Below, piece after piece: positions 52,507 to 60,670 of a DNA stretch of 64,000 bases. A model generated the notes under the pieces. It made no database searches and was not told the DNA's origin. It saw only the letters and a program-made list of their open reading frames with translations. Made by a program: the position numbers and the translations under genes. Numbering within the stretch: the first letter of the stretch is position 1; each line of letters starts with the position of its first letter. The stretch is from Labilibaculum sp041595635 (GTDB lineage Bacteria > Bacteroidota > Bacteroidia > Bacteroidales > Marinifilaceae): positions 1 to 64,000 of the forward strand of contig NZ_JBFHJW010000007.1 in assembly GCF_041595635.1 (NCBI RefSeq). Reading direction: 5' to 3'.

Positions 52507-54177
52507 ATGAGAATTCCTATATTATTTCAGTCTCTAAATTCATTTTTTACGGGTCTGAGCTTTAAAAGCAAGAAAACCCAAGCTCAAGAACTACTAAACT
52601 CCTTTGGCGAGCTAAAAGATTCTTCCTTCAATTTTGATTTGATTGAGAAGTATTTTCGGAATAAAGATCATTCCAAATCTCTTCAGGTGATTTCTGATAA
52701 AACTTGTGATGATTTGGATTTTGAGGAGCTGTTTATGTTTTTAGATCGAACGCATTCGAAGCCCGGACAACAATATTTGTATGATAAATTGCGGGTTATT
52801 CCTCAGGAAGCCGTAAATGTAGATATGGATGAAGAGTTGATTCATCGTTTTACAAAAGATTCTGATTTTCGGTTAGAAGTTCAAACTCAATTGAAGAAGT
52901 TGAATCGGAGAGAAGATTACTATATTTCAAGCTTGTTTCAGGAGGAACATTTGAAACCTCCCAAATGGTTTTTCGTGCTGCGATTGCTATCCTTTACCAG
53001 TATTTTATCGCTTATTTTACTGCCTTTTAATCCACAGCTATTCCTTGTTTTACTTGTGGTTTTTATCGCGAACATCTGCTTTCATTTGTGGAACAAGAAA
53101 AATATATCTAAATATTCCGATTCTATTCCTCAGCTATTGGTTTTAAAAAGAATTGCGAATCATTTTCTTCAGGATGAGCAATTAAAAAAAATAAATCCCA
53201 GACTGTCTGAGTCTTTAAAAATACTCGATCAGGTACGAAATAGAATGCTCTTCTTTAAATTAGACTCAAAAGTTGAAGGCGATTTACAAGTAATCTTTTG
53301 GTCTGTTGTAGAATTGTTTAAAATTCTTTTTTTGATAGAACCATTGTTACTGTTTGGGGTGCTAAAGCGTTTGAATACAAGAAGAAAGGAAATTGAGAAT
53401 GTGTTTTCATTTGTGGGTAGCATTGATGTTCTTGTTTCAATAGCCTCCTTGCGAAAAGGGACTGACTGTTGGTGTATTCCCGAAATTGATGAAGAGACTA
53501 GTGGGATGGAAACTCGTGAGATTTCTCATCCATTAATAGTTAACTGTGTTGGAAATGATATTGCTGTAAAGGATAAATCGATACTGTTGACTGGATCGAA
53601 TATGTCGGGAAAAACCTCTTTTATTCGGACCATTGGCATCAATGTCCTTACGGGATTATGCATTAATACTTGCTTTGCTAAATCGATGATGATTCCTCGA
53701 ATTAAGATCTATTCCGCCATCCGCATTAGCGACGATTTAATGAATGACAAGAGCTATTATTTTGAAGAGGTTCTTACCATAAAAAACATGATTGATCGTT
53801 CCGAGAAAAGTGAAACCTGTTTGTTTTTATTGGATGAATTGTTTAAGGGAACCAATACCGTCGAGCGGATTTCTGCAGGAAAAGCGGTATTGTCTGCGCT
53901 TGCAAAAAATAACAATAGGGTGTTCATATCTACGCACGATATCGAATTAGCCGATTTATTGCAAGAAGAATATGAATTGTATCACTTTAGTGAAGTGGTA
54001 AGTAATAAATCGGTTGATTTTGACTACAAATTGAAGGAAGGCAAACTGAAAAACAGAAATGCCATTCGAATTCTGAAAATAAATAACTATCCCGAGAATG
54101 TTATTCGGGAGGCAATTATTTTGGCTGAAGAATTGGATAAGAGTCAAATGTTAAATGCTGATAGATTAGAGATATAA
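52507..54177 (+). CDS. MutS-like ATPase with membrane segments
   Basis: About 556 residues from ATG 52507. The C-terminal third is the MutS domain V ATPase: Walker A GSNMSGKTSF, the DDLMNDKSYYFEEV signature region, Walker B FLLDELFKGTN and the His in FISTHDIEL. The N-terminal mismatch-recognition domains of true MutS are missing. Instead there is a helical part and two hydrophobic segments (about residues 160-200). This membrane-linked MutS-like type is found in Bacteroidota, and its role is not established. A piece of its N-terminal region is duplicated at 50583. Confidence 0.85.
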   Translation: MRIPILFQSLNSFFTGLSFKSKKTQAQELLNSFGELKDSSFNFDLIEKYFRNKDHSKSLQVISDKTCDDLDFEELFMFLDRTHSKPGQQYLYDKLRVIPQEAVNVDMDEELIHRFTKDSDFRLEVQTQLKKLNRREDYYISSLFQEEHLKPPKWFFVLRLLSFTSILSLILLPFNPQLFLVLLVVFIANICFHLWNKKNISKYSDSIPQLLVLKRIANHFLQDEQLKKINPRLSESLKILDQVRNRMLFFKLDSKVEGDLQVIFWSVVELFKILFLIEPLLLFGVLKRLNTRRKEIENVFSFVGSIDVLVSIASLRKGTDCWCIPEIDEETSGMETREISHPLIVNCVGNDIAVKDKSILLTGSNMSGKTSFIRTIGINVLTGLCINTCFAKSMMIPRIKIYSAIRISDDLMNDKSYYFEEVLTIKNMIDRSEKSETCLFLLDELFKGTNTVERISAGKAVLSALAKNNNRVFISTHDIELADLLQEEYELYHFSEVVSNKSVDFDYKLKEGKLKNRNAIRILKINNYPENVIREAIILAEELDKSQMLNADRLEI

Positions 54178-54248
54178 AAAGGGAAATTTATAAATCTGTT
54201 AGGGGATACAAGACCAAACGGTGTTGAAAAGCAGGAGGCTAAATGTTA
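54178..54248. other. Short spacer
   Basis: No feature. Runs into the second nested palindrome. Confidence 0.3.
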
Positions 54249-54340
54249 TAAGGCTGTCAGGTCTATGGACGCTGACAGGTTTAAAGAACAGAAATGGGAA
54301 AGAGAGAACCTGTCAGGGTTTGCAAGACCTGACAGCCTTA
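54249..54340. repeat. Nested palindromic element, copy 2 (REP-like)
   Basis: Perfect 16-bp terminal inverted repeats (TAAGGCTGTCAGGTCT, 54249-54264, and its complement 54325-54340) enclose a perfect 10-bp inner inverted repeat (CTGACAGGTT / AACCTGTCAG). The element is about 92 bp. It sits directly in front of a RAYT transposase remnant, as expected for a REP sequence and its mobilising enzyme. Confidence 0.85.
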
Positions 54341-54359
54341 AAGTTCCAGGATTGCACTT

Positions 54360-54614
54360 GCATTTTTCGCATTTTTTAAAGCATATACCAAATACCTAAA
54401 CAAGCGCAACAATCGTCATGCTTCTTTATTCGAGCGGCCCTTTAAACGTAAGATGATTGAAGAGTTTTCTCGTTTTAAGAATTTGCTTTTATATATGCAT
54501 CAAAACCCAGTTCATCATGGATTTTGTGAACATCCATTGGAGTATGGGTGGAGTAGTTATATAAGCTGTATTAGTTCAAAACCTACAAAAATAGGAAGAG
54601 ATGATGTTATTTAA
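54360..54614 (+). pseudogene. Remnant of a REP-associated tyrosine transposase (RAYT, Y1_Tnp)
   Basis: An 84-codon frame without a start codon encodes FKAYTKYLNKRNNRHASLFE, then RPFKRKMIEE, LLLYMHQNPVHHGF and YGWSSYISC. This is the C-terminal half of the IS200-like REP-associated transposase family, whose signature includes LF..xFK, YIHxNPV and WSSY. The HUH motif and the N-terminal half are missing. It directly follows the palindromic element. Confidence 0.8.
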
Positions 54615-54759
54615 ACATAGTGTTTGCTTCTGCAATAAATCGATGTTTGGCTTTGTAGTTAAGCCTTAGATGAACTCAAATAGGATTGGTGACAAAAAAA
54701 ATTGTAGTTTTGCCACTCTCTTTCAAAGTGAGGACATCAAGCAGTTTAAAATAGCAATA
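54615..54759. other. Spacer before the DUF3859-like gene
   Basis: The frame of the next gene is open back to 54670 but the extra 30 residues look non-coding. No other feature. Confidence 0.35.
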
Positions 54760-55185
54760 ATGAATATAAAAATAGTTGATTACGGAATTTGTAAAGCGGT
54801 TGGAGAGACGAAGAAAGACATTGAACCGGGTAGCACAACAGGATATTTTTTGCACTCTGACGATATGGAGTTTCTGGAAAGAACAGATGTTATTAGCCCT
54901 AAGTTAGGCTTGAGCTTTGGAATAAGTTATGAGTTTGAACAAGATTTAGAAGAAGTTGAACTTATTGATTTTGTGTGCAGAATTAAACATCCTAAGTTGG
55001 TGAATTCAGTTAGTAAGGAGCAGTTTGTTGAATGCATAGAGGAAAAAGATGCTTATACTGATGAGTTAGGCAATGACTTCTACACCTTTGAATTCGACTG
55101 GGAAATGCAGCTTGGAGAATGGATTTTTGAGATTATTTATGAGGCTAAGATCATGTGCAGTCACACATTTACTCTGAGAGAATAA
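54760..55185 (+). CDS. DUF3859-like protein
   Basis: 141 residues from ATG 54760. Predicted beta-rich, soluble and acidic: it starts MNIKIVDYGICKAVGE, followed by GTTxGYF-like and ISPKLGLSFGISYEF and closes with GEWIFEIIYEAKIMCSHTFTL. The layout (short opening strand, comparison with limits, C-terminal GxWxFEI) resembles DUF3859, a family of unknown role. Isolated between the RAYT remnant and purU. Confidence 0.55.
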   Translation: MNIKIVDYGICKAVGETKKDIEPGSTTGYFLHSDDMEFLERTDVISPKLGLSFGISYEFEQDLEEVELIDFVCRIKHPKLVNSVSKEQFVECIEEKDAYTDELGNDFYTFEFDWEMQLGEWIFEIIYEAKIMCSHTFTLRE

Positions 55186-55211
55186 AGCCAATTGAAATTC
55201 AATAAAATAAC

Positions 55212-55246
55212 AAATGCTCATCCGAACAGTATTCAGATGAGCATTT
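55212..55246. terminator. Bidirectional terminator
   Basis: AAATGCTCATC pairs with GATGAGCATTT (11 bp) between the convergent DUF3859-like and purU genes. Confidence 0.75.
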
Positions 55247-55271
55247 TGCATATCTCAAAAATAGAATTTCT

Positions 55272-56132
55272 TTAAAAAACAATGGTTCTTGTGCCATCCA
55301 CAATAATTCGGTGTTCCGATTTGTAGCCGAGGGCGCGAGCCAATACAATTCTCTCCAAATCTCTACCTTTACGGATCAAATCTTTAATGGTATCCTTGTG
55401 CGTAATTCGCATGATATCCTGCTCAATAATCGGTCCTTCGTCCAGATCTTCGGTTACAAAGTGACTGGTTGCTCCAATCATTTTCACACCTCGTTCGTAG
55501 GCTTGCTTGTACGGATTTCCTCCCACAAAGCCAGGCAAGAAGGAATGGTGAATATTGATGATTTTGTTTTTGAATGCATTGATAAATTGAGGAGATAAAA
55601 CCTGCATGTAACGTGCTAGCACCACAAAATCAATATTGTATTCTTTCAGCAAGGCAATTTCCTTGGCTTCCTGTTCCTGTTTGTTTTCTTTGGTGATCGG
55701 GAATATATGGTAAGGAATGCCGTTTGCTTCAGCAAGATGTTCTAAATCGGGATGATTGGATATGATCACAGGAATTTCAATGTCGTATTCGTTCATGTTA
55801 AAACGCCACAAAATTTCCTGCAGACAATGATCGTATTTTGAAACAAAAATGGCAACTCGTTGTTTGTGGTGAGAAAATTCTATGCTCCAATGGGCATCAA
55901 ATTGTTTTGCAAGAGGCTCGAATGCTTCGTGAAGCTCCGATGCTGGAACCTTCGATTTAGACATGTTCCAGGCAATCCGTAAAGAAAAGAATTGCTGGTT
56001 TTGGTTTACATGTTCATCCAAATCGATAATATTCCCGCCAGTTTCGTAAATAAATTGGGTGATTTTGGCAACAATCCCATTTTGATCGGGACAGGTAAAA
56101 AGTAAATAGGCATTTACATTATTTTCAGACAT
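55272..56132 (-). CDS. purU: Formyltetrahydrofolate deformylase
   Basis: Hydrolyses 10-formyl-THF to THF and formate, balancing the one-carbon pool and supplying formate for purine synthesis. About 286 residues from ATG 56132. The N-terminal ACT domain (residues about 5-85, FTCPDQNGIVAKITQF) is followed by a formyltransferase domain with VLARYMQVL, NIHHSFLPGF and GATSHFVTEDLDEGPII. The His and Asp of the latter are the catalytic pair. Monocistronic. Confidence 0.95.
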   Translation of the reverse strand: MSENNVNAYLLFTCPDQNGIVAKITQFIYETGGNIIDLDEHVNQNQQFFSLRIAWNMSKSKVPASELHEAFEPLAKQFDAHWSIEFSHHKQRVAIFVSKYDHCLQEILWRFNMNEYDIEIPVIISNHPDLEHLAEANGIPYHIFPITKENKQEQEAKEIALLKEYNIDFVVLARYMQVLSPQFINAFKNKIINIHHSFLPGFVGGNPYKQAYERGVKMIGATSHFVTEDLDEGPIIEQDIMRITHKDTIKDLIRKGRDLERIVLARALGYKSEHRIIVDGTRTIVF

Positions 56133-56336
56133 AATCGTTATCATATTGTTCGGAGATTTTCATCCCGATAATTATTTTTCAAGTTACAAGTTTGCTCGAA
56201 TGGTAAACGAATAATCCGTTTGTATAAGTGGTGTGAAAAGCAAAAATAGAAAATTTGGAGAATTATTAATACTAATATTAAATTAATAATTGATTGTCGC
56301 AAAATATGTTCTTATGGAGCGTGTTTTCCTGTAACA

Positions 56337-56384
56337 AAAAAATTCCCAGGCGAATCATCTTAAAGATGCATTAGCTCGGGAATC
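56337..56384 (-). terminator. Terminator of the phosphofructokinase gene
   Basis: On the minus strand ATTCCC and GGGAAT close a long imperfect hairpin with an inner CATCTT/AAGATG stem, followed by about seven T. Confidence 0.65.
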
Positions 56385-56427
56385 TCCTTTTACTTTAACC
56401 TTTATCCTTTACACTTTAACCATGTAC

Positions 56428-57648
56428 CTATTCCCAATTCAGAATTTTTGTAAAGACATAGTTCTCTGCATCAGGAAGATATTCCTTGGCGGCTTCAACG
56501 TCTTCACTTGTCAGATAATGAAGGTTGTAGTTTAAAACGGACTGCACACGCTGGCTGTTCACATCCACCAATCGTGGTTTCACTTTTCCGTTTTCATCTT
56601 CTACATCTTTCAGAAATAGAGGAGAAGCATCACCTACAGGATCGACGGTTACCATGCATTTTGAATGACCCTGCTTGAATAGACTGTAAACGCCATTTCC
56701 CAGTAGGGTACAAAGGTTCAAGTCGAAACCGATGGGACGGCAGCAACGAATTTCAAATCCCAATTCAACAGGACGAGTTCCGATGTTGAGATTGTAGGAT
56801 TTCATTTTTCGTTGAATAAGCATGTTAAAAACATGAGATTTGCTCACGTTAAACAATTCCGGATGTCCATGAGAATCGAAGGTAAAATTCGCTCCTGTGC
56901 TTTTAATTTCTTCATCGCTCATAAAGTGAAAAACACCCTCGCTAATAATGGCAGCACCATAGTTTAAGCCTAAAAGTCGTCTTTTTACAATGGAAGAAAT
57001 CACCAATTGAGCAATTTTTTCGGCTGAAATGCTGGTTTTGTTAAACATTTCAGGAATAATGATCATTGGAAAGTGACAGGCGGTACCAATTCCAAAAGCA
57101 AGATGACCTGCTTCGCGTCCCATGGCTGCTAATACGAACCAATTTTGAGAAGTTTTAGCATCTTCGTAAACGGTACTTGCAATTTTTACACCTTCATCTT
57201 TTGCAGAATGAAAACCAAATGTTGGCGATCCTTCGGGCAAAGGCAAATCGTTATCGATGGTTTTAGGAACGTGAATATTAGAGATGTTTACCTTATTTTC
57301 TTCGAGGTATTTTGATATTCGGTTGGCTGTTGAGGCAGTATCGTCGCCACCAATGGTAACTAATAATTTCACATTGTTAGCAATGAAAAAGTCACTCGAA
57401 AAATCTGAATCCTTCGGTTTAAAACGACTCATTTTTAGGTGTGAACCACCTCTTGTATAGATCTCATCGAGCGTTTCAAAGTCTAGTTCTACCATTTTTC
57501 GGTCTTCCGAGAAAAGGCCTTTGTAGCCTTCATGCAAACCAATTACCCGATAACCATTTTTTAAAAATACTTTTCCTACACTACTAATCACGGTGTTAAT
57601 ACCAGGAGCCGGACCACCACCACACAGAATTACAACAGATTCTTTCAT
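56428..57648 (-). CDS. pfp: 6-phosphofructokinase, PPi-dependent type
   Basis: About 406 residues from ATG 57648. The phosphoryl-donor loops read GGGPAPGINT and GGDDTAS; Asp in place of Gly in GGDG/GGDD is the known mark of pyrophosphate-dependent enzymes. PKTIDNDLP (rather than PGTIDND) agrees. The catalytic Asp lies in that loop, and substrate-binding AAMGREAGH follows. It would phosphorylate fructose 6-phosphate reversibly, saving ATP, in keeping with an anaerobic or energy-limited lifestyle. Donor specificity is inferred from the motif. Confidence 0.9.
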   Translation of the reverse strand: MKESVVILCGGGPAPGINTVISSVGKVFLKNGYRVIGLHEGYKGLFSEDRKMVELDFETLDEIYTRGGSHLKMSRFKPKDSDFSSDFFIANNVKLLVTIGGDDTASTANRISKYLEENKVNISNIHVPKTIDNDLPLPEGSPTFGFHSAKDEGVKIASTVYEDAKTSQNWFVLAAMGREAGHLAFGIGTACHFPMIIIPEMFNKTSISAEKIAQLVISSIVKRRLLGLNYGAAIISEGVFHFMSDEEIKSTGANFTFDSHGHPELFNVSKSHVFNMLIQRKMKSYNLNIGTRPVELGFEIRCCRPIGFDLNLCTLLGNGVYSLFKQGHSKCMVTVDPVGDASPLFLKDVEDENGKVKPRLVDVNSQRVQSVLNYNLHYLTSEDVEAAKEYLPDAENYVFTKILNWE

Positions 57649-57967
57649 TATTTTAAGATTCAAGTACCGAGCGCATGTAATTTATACAAGTGCAAACTTC
57701 GGTATATTTAAAGTCATCCCCATTTCTTTAAATTGGGGCATTAAAATATCCATTTTTCTATTTTAAAGATTCGGCAAAGATAGAGCAATTTGGAAAATAA
57801 CAGCTACAATTTACAATCAAGCTCCAATAGAAATATCTTTCTACCTAAGATTAATGAATTGATTAGGACTAATTTCTGAATATTAGAATAACTGCTTTTT
57901 TTGCAGCACAATAAAAAAGGCAATAACCAACGAGGTTATTGCCTTTGCTATTGTTATGAATTAGTAG
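57649..57967. other. Spacer with the terminator of the superoxide reductase gene
   Basis: The pfp promoter region occupies the left part, with no recognisable boxes. AAAGGCAATAACC / GGTTATTGCCTTT (57916-57946) is a 13-bp hairpin followed on the minus strand by a T-run, terminating the gene that ends at 57968. Confidence 0.75.
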
Positions 57968-58348
57968 TTATTCTGCAATTTCTACCAGCTTTTCATCGGA
58001 ATGCCATAAGCCGTGTTTTGTGCAGAAAGCTGTAGCAGTTAATTTCATTTTACGAGAAGGAACTACGTAAAAATCAACTTCAGCTTGATTGGCTTCACCA
58101 CCTAAAATTCCAGTGGAAAAATTGGCTTGGGTGAGCATTTTTTCACCATCCCAAAGTTGAACCCAAGCTACATAATGATCAAAATCATCTGGATGAGCAT
58201 AAGCATCTCCAATTTTCACTTTCACTTTGAATTTTTCTCCCTTTTTAGCAGTATCATCACAGTAAACAAATGCTGAGTGTCTGTCGATATAATCTTTTTT
58301 AGCTTCACCATCAATGGTGTTAATGTCTTGGTATCTATTAATTTTCAT
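57968..58348 (-). CDS. Class II superoxide reductase (neelaredoxin/desulfoferrodoxin-like)
   Basis: 126 residues. Reduces superoxide to hydrogen peroxide at a mononuclear Fe(His4Cys) site without making O2. Likely ligands are His in DRHSAF, two His in HPDDFDHYVAW, and the Cys-His pair in TAFCTKHGLW. There is no N-terminal rubredoxin-type centre I. It lies 64 bp downstream of ahpC on the same strand, so peroxide made here can be removed by AhpC. No palindrome of the PerR type lies between them, which suggests cotranscription. Confidence 0.85.
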   Translation of the reverse strand: MKINRYQDINTIDGEAKKDYIDRHSAFVYCDDTAKKGEKFKVKVKIGDAYAHPDDFDHYVAWVQLWDGEKMLTQANFSTGILGGEANQAEVDFYVVPSRKMKLTATAFCTKHGLWHSDEKLVEIAE

Positions 58349-58412
58349 ATGTTGTTTGTTTGATTTTATTCCCTTTTGTTTGGGATGAGAGGATGAATTT
58401 TATTTTGATTAT

Positions 58413-59042
58413 TTATTTGCTTAGGTATTCGGCAACACCTTCAGCAGTAGCTTGCATAGCTTCTTTTCCTTTGTTCCAATTAGCTGGGCAAACTTCACCA
58501 TTTTCTTCGAAATGCTGCAGAGCATCAACCATACGAATTGCTTCATCCACACTTCTTCCTAAAGGTAAATCGTTAATTACTGAGTGACGAACTATTCCTT
58601 TTTTGTCGATAAGAAATAAGCCACGATATGCAACAGCTGCTCCTGATGATACTGCATTACCTTCTGCATCGTAATCGTATTCCGAAGCCAATACCCCAAA
58701 ATTTTCGGAAATTGTTTTCGACAAATCGGATACCAATGGGTAGGTAACGCCTTTAATTCCACCTTTGTTTTTTTCAGTATTTAACCAGGCAAAATGAGAA
58801 TATTCTGAATCTACAGAACAACCTACTACTGCTACATTTCTCTTTTCAAATTCAGCTAATTTTTCTTGAAAAGCTAGAAGCTCTGTCGGGCAAACAAAAG
58901 TAAAGTCCAAAGGGTAGAAGAAGAAAACAACTTCTTTTTTACCAACATATTGTTCCAATGAAAAGTCCTCAACGATTTGATTTCCGTTTATAACTGTGTT
59001 TGAGGAAAAGGAGGGTGCTTTTTTACCAATTAAAGTTTGCAT
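58413..59042 (-). CDS. ahpC: Peroxiredoxin AhpC/2-Cys Prx
   Basis: 209 residues. Typical 2-Cys peroxiredoxin: peroxidatic Cys in FTFVCPTEL near residue 51 and resolving Cys in EVCPANWNKG near residue 170. It reduces hydrogen peroxide and organic peroxides in the cytoplasm. The electron donor (AhpF or thioredoxin) is not encoded nearby. A PerR-like palindrome is 25 bases upstream of the start, facing the divergent perR. Confidence 0.95.
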   Translation of the reverse strand: MQTLIGKKAPSFSSNTVINGNQIVEDFSLEQYVGKKEVVFFFYPLDFTFVCPTELLAFQEKLAEFEKRNVAVVGCSVDSEYSHFAWLNTEKNKGGIKGVTYPLVSDLSKTISENFGVLASEYDYDAEGNAVSSGAAVAYRGLFLIDKKGIVRHSVINDLPLGRSVDEAIRMVDALQHFEENGEVCPANWNKGKEAMQATAEGVAEYLSK

Positions 59043-59066
59043 TTTAGTCTGTTTTAAATTTGTTTA

Positions 59067-59081
59067 TTGTAACCATTACAA
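59067..59081 (-). promoter_or_regulatory. PerR-box-like palindrome upstream of ahpC
   Basis: TTGTAA-CCA-TTACAA, a perfect 6-3-6 inverted repeat (equivalently 7-1-7 with one mismatch). It lies 25 bases before the ahpC start. The same half-sites occur before perR. Confidence 0.65.
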
Positions 59082-59259
59082 ATATAGACTCGATTAAAAT
59101 AACAACAAAGTTAAATGAATCAATTATTTTTATCATATTATCGAAATAACAAATGATTGTTTTGTTGCGGGTTGAATTTGGCTGTGTTTCAATTCGTTTT
59201 ACTGGCATATTATCTAGTTTAGAATTTGTCCAAATAAAATAAGGTTAATTTTTTGTAAA

Positions 59260-59276
59260 TTTGTAATCCTTACAAA
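59260..59276 (+). promoter_or_regulatory. PerR-box-like palindrome upstream of perR
   Basis: TTTGTAA-TCC-TTACAAA, a perfect 7-3-7 inverted repeat, ends 11 bases before the ATG of the Fur-family gene. It shares the TTGTAA/TTACAA halves with the ahpC site, which is consistent with autoregulation. Confidence 0.65.
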
Positions 59277-59287
59277 ATATATGGTTT

Positions 59288-59713
59288 ATGATTTCAGAAC
59301 ATGAAATATCCGAAAAGTTAGCATTATATAACATTCGACCTTCTGTAGCTCGTGTTAAAATTTATAAGTATTTAATTGAGAATAGAAATCATCCTAATGT
59401 TGAAACTATTTATATGGCTATGTTGAATACATTAACAAGTATTTCGAAAACTACGGTCTATAATTGTTTAAACTTGTTTGTAGAAAAAGGAATTGTGACG
59501 GCCATAGGCATTGAAGATAATGAATTGCGCTTCGATGTGGATATCTCTTCGCATGGACATTTTAAATGTGTGAAATGCAAGGGCGTTTTTGATTTTGAAT
59601 TTGATGTGGATTCCATACAAAAATCTGGATTAAAGGATTTTGTAACTACAGAGTATCAGTTGTATATAAAAGGTATTTGTAGATCGTGTCGTACCATTTT
59701 GGAATTAAAATGA
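59288..59713 (+). CDS. perR: Fur-family regulator, probable PerR
   Basis: 141 residues. An N-terminal winged HTH (YNIRPSVARVKIYKYLI, then SISKTTVYNCLNLFVEKGIV) is followed by the metal-binding dimerisation domain with DISSHGHFKCVKCKG and CRSCRTILE. The two CxxC pairs hold a structural zinc. Divergence from ahpC and shared palindromes favour a peroxide sensor (PerR) over an iron regulator (Fur), but the distinction rests on context only. Confidence 0.85.
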   Translation: MISEHEISEKLALYNIRPSVARVKIYKYLIENRNHPNVETIYMAMLNTLTSISKTTVYNCLNLFVEKGIVTAIGIEDNELRFDVDISSHGHFKCVKCKGVFDFEFDVDSIQKSGLKDFVTTEYQLYIKGICRSCRTILELK

Positions 59714-59785
59714 GATTTTTATATTTCAGGCTGATTTAATAAACTTTTTTTAACCTTCTAATTGTAATCTTTCTCTAAGCACCTT

Positions 59786-60601
59786 ATGACTACTAAACTA
59801 TTCCCCATCGATAATATTGAATTTTTACGTGATTTTTCTGAATGCAAAGGGAAAATAAACATTTCGGCTTTTGAAAGTCAATCAAAATCATGGGTTCCTT
59901 ATTTTGTATACTTGCCTCCAGATTGGAATCCTAAAACATCCTATCCATTAGTGTTATTTTTACACGGACAAGGTGGAGATGAGGGAACTTTTAGTAAATA
60001 TGTTAAGGCAGAACAATTGAATCAATGGATAAACAGTGGTGATATTGAACCGTTGGTAATTGCTGGAATACGTGGCGATAATGATCGCGATAATGTGCAG
60101 TGGTTCAGTGAAGGAAATGAGTGTCTTCTGGTTGATGAAAAGGGAGGTGAATTTATCAAATTCTGCCAGAATAACTTTAATGCTGGTGATCATGGGAAAC
60201 AGATTTCTATTGAAGGGCATTCGCGTGGAGCTGCAGGAGCTATTTATTACTATCTAAAATATCCAGGTTTGTTTTCGTCTGTGCTTGGCATGGGATATGT
60301 TAGCGACTACACATTGGAGAATAATTTTCTTTTGGGATGGAAGAATTTAGAACTTTTGAAAAGGGAAAAAATGCCGTTTCGTTTGGAAATTGGTACCGAA
60401 GATAGTTTTGTTCTGAATAAGGATCGGAGAGCAAGTTTCGAGATGCATCAATTTCTGAAAGAGAATTTAATTGAACACACTTTTGATATTTTGCATGGAG
60501 TTGAGCATGGTTTTGATACCTATTGGAATTATTATACCGACGAAGGGATGTTGAATGGTTTGTCTCATCTGAAATTTCACGAAAGAAGCCGAAAGAAATA
60601 G
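59786..60601 (+). CDS. Alpha/beta-hydrolase, esterase/dienelactone hydrolase-like
   Basis: 271 residues, no signal peptide. The oxyanion region is LFLHGQGGDEGTF and the nucleophile elbow is EGHSRGAAG (GxSxG as GHSRG). The acid and His are probably in EIGTEDSF and HGVEHGFDTYW. The sequence fits feruloyl-esterase/phospholipase-type carboxylesterases, with the substrate unknown. It precedes a repeat protein by 69 bp and may share its transcript. Confidence 0.75.
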   Translation: MTTKLFPIDNIEFLRDFSECKGKINISAFESQSKSWVPYFVYLPPDWNPKTSYPLVLFLHGQGGDEGTFSKYVKAEQLNQWINSGDIEPLVIAGIRGDNDRDNVQWFSEGNECLLVDEKGGEFIKFCQNNFNAGDHGKQISIEGHSRGAAGAIYYYLKYPGLFSSVLGMGYVSDYTLENNFLLGWKNLELLKREKMPFRLEIGTEDSFVLNKDRRASFEMHQFLKENLIEHTFDILHGVEHGFDTYWNYYTDEGMLNGLSHLKFHERSRKK

Positions 60602-60670
60602 TCCATAAATCGTTCGCATAATATGCAAAAGTTATCTATTTTGCATACACTAATTTTTAATTTAAAATTC

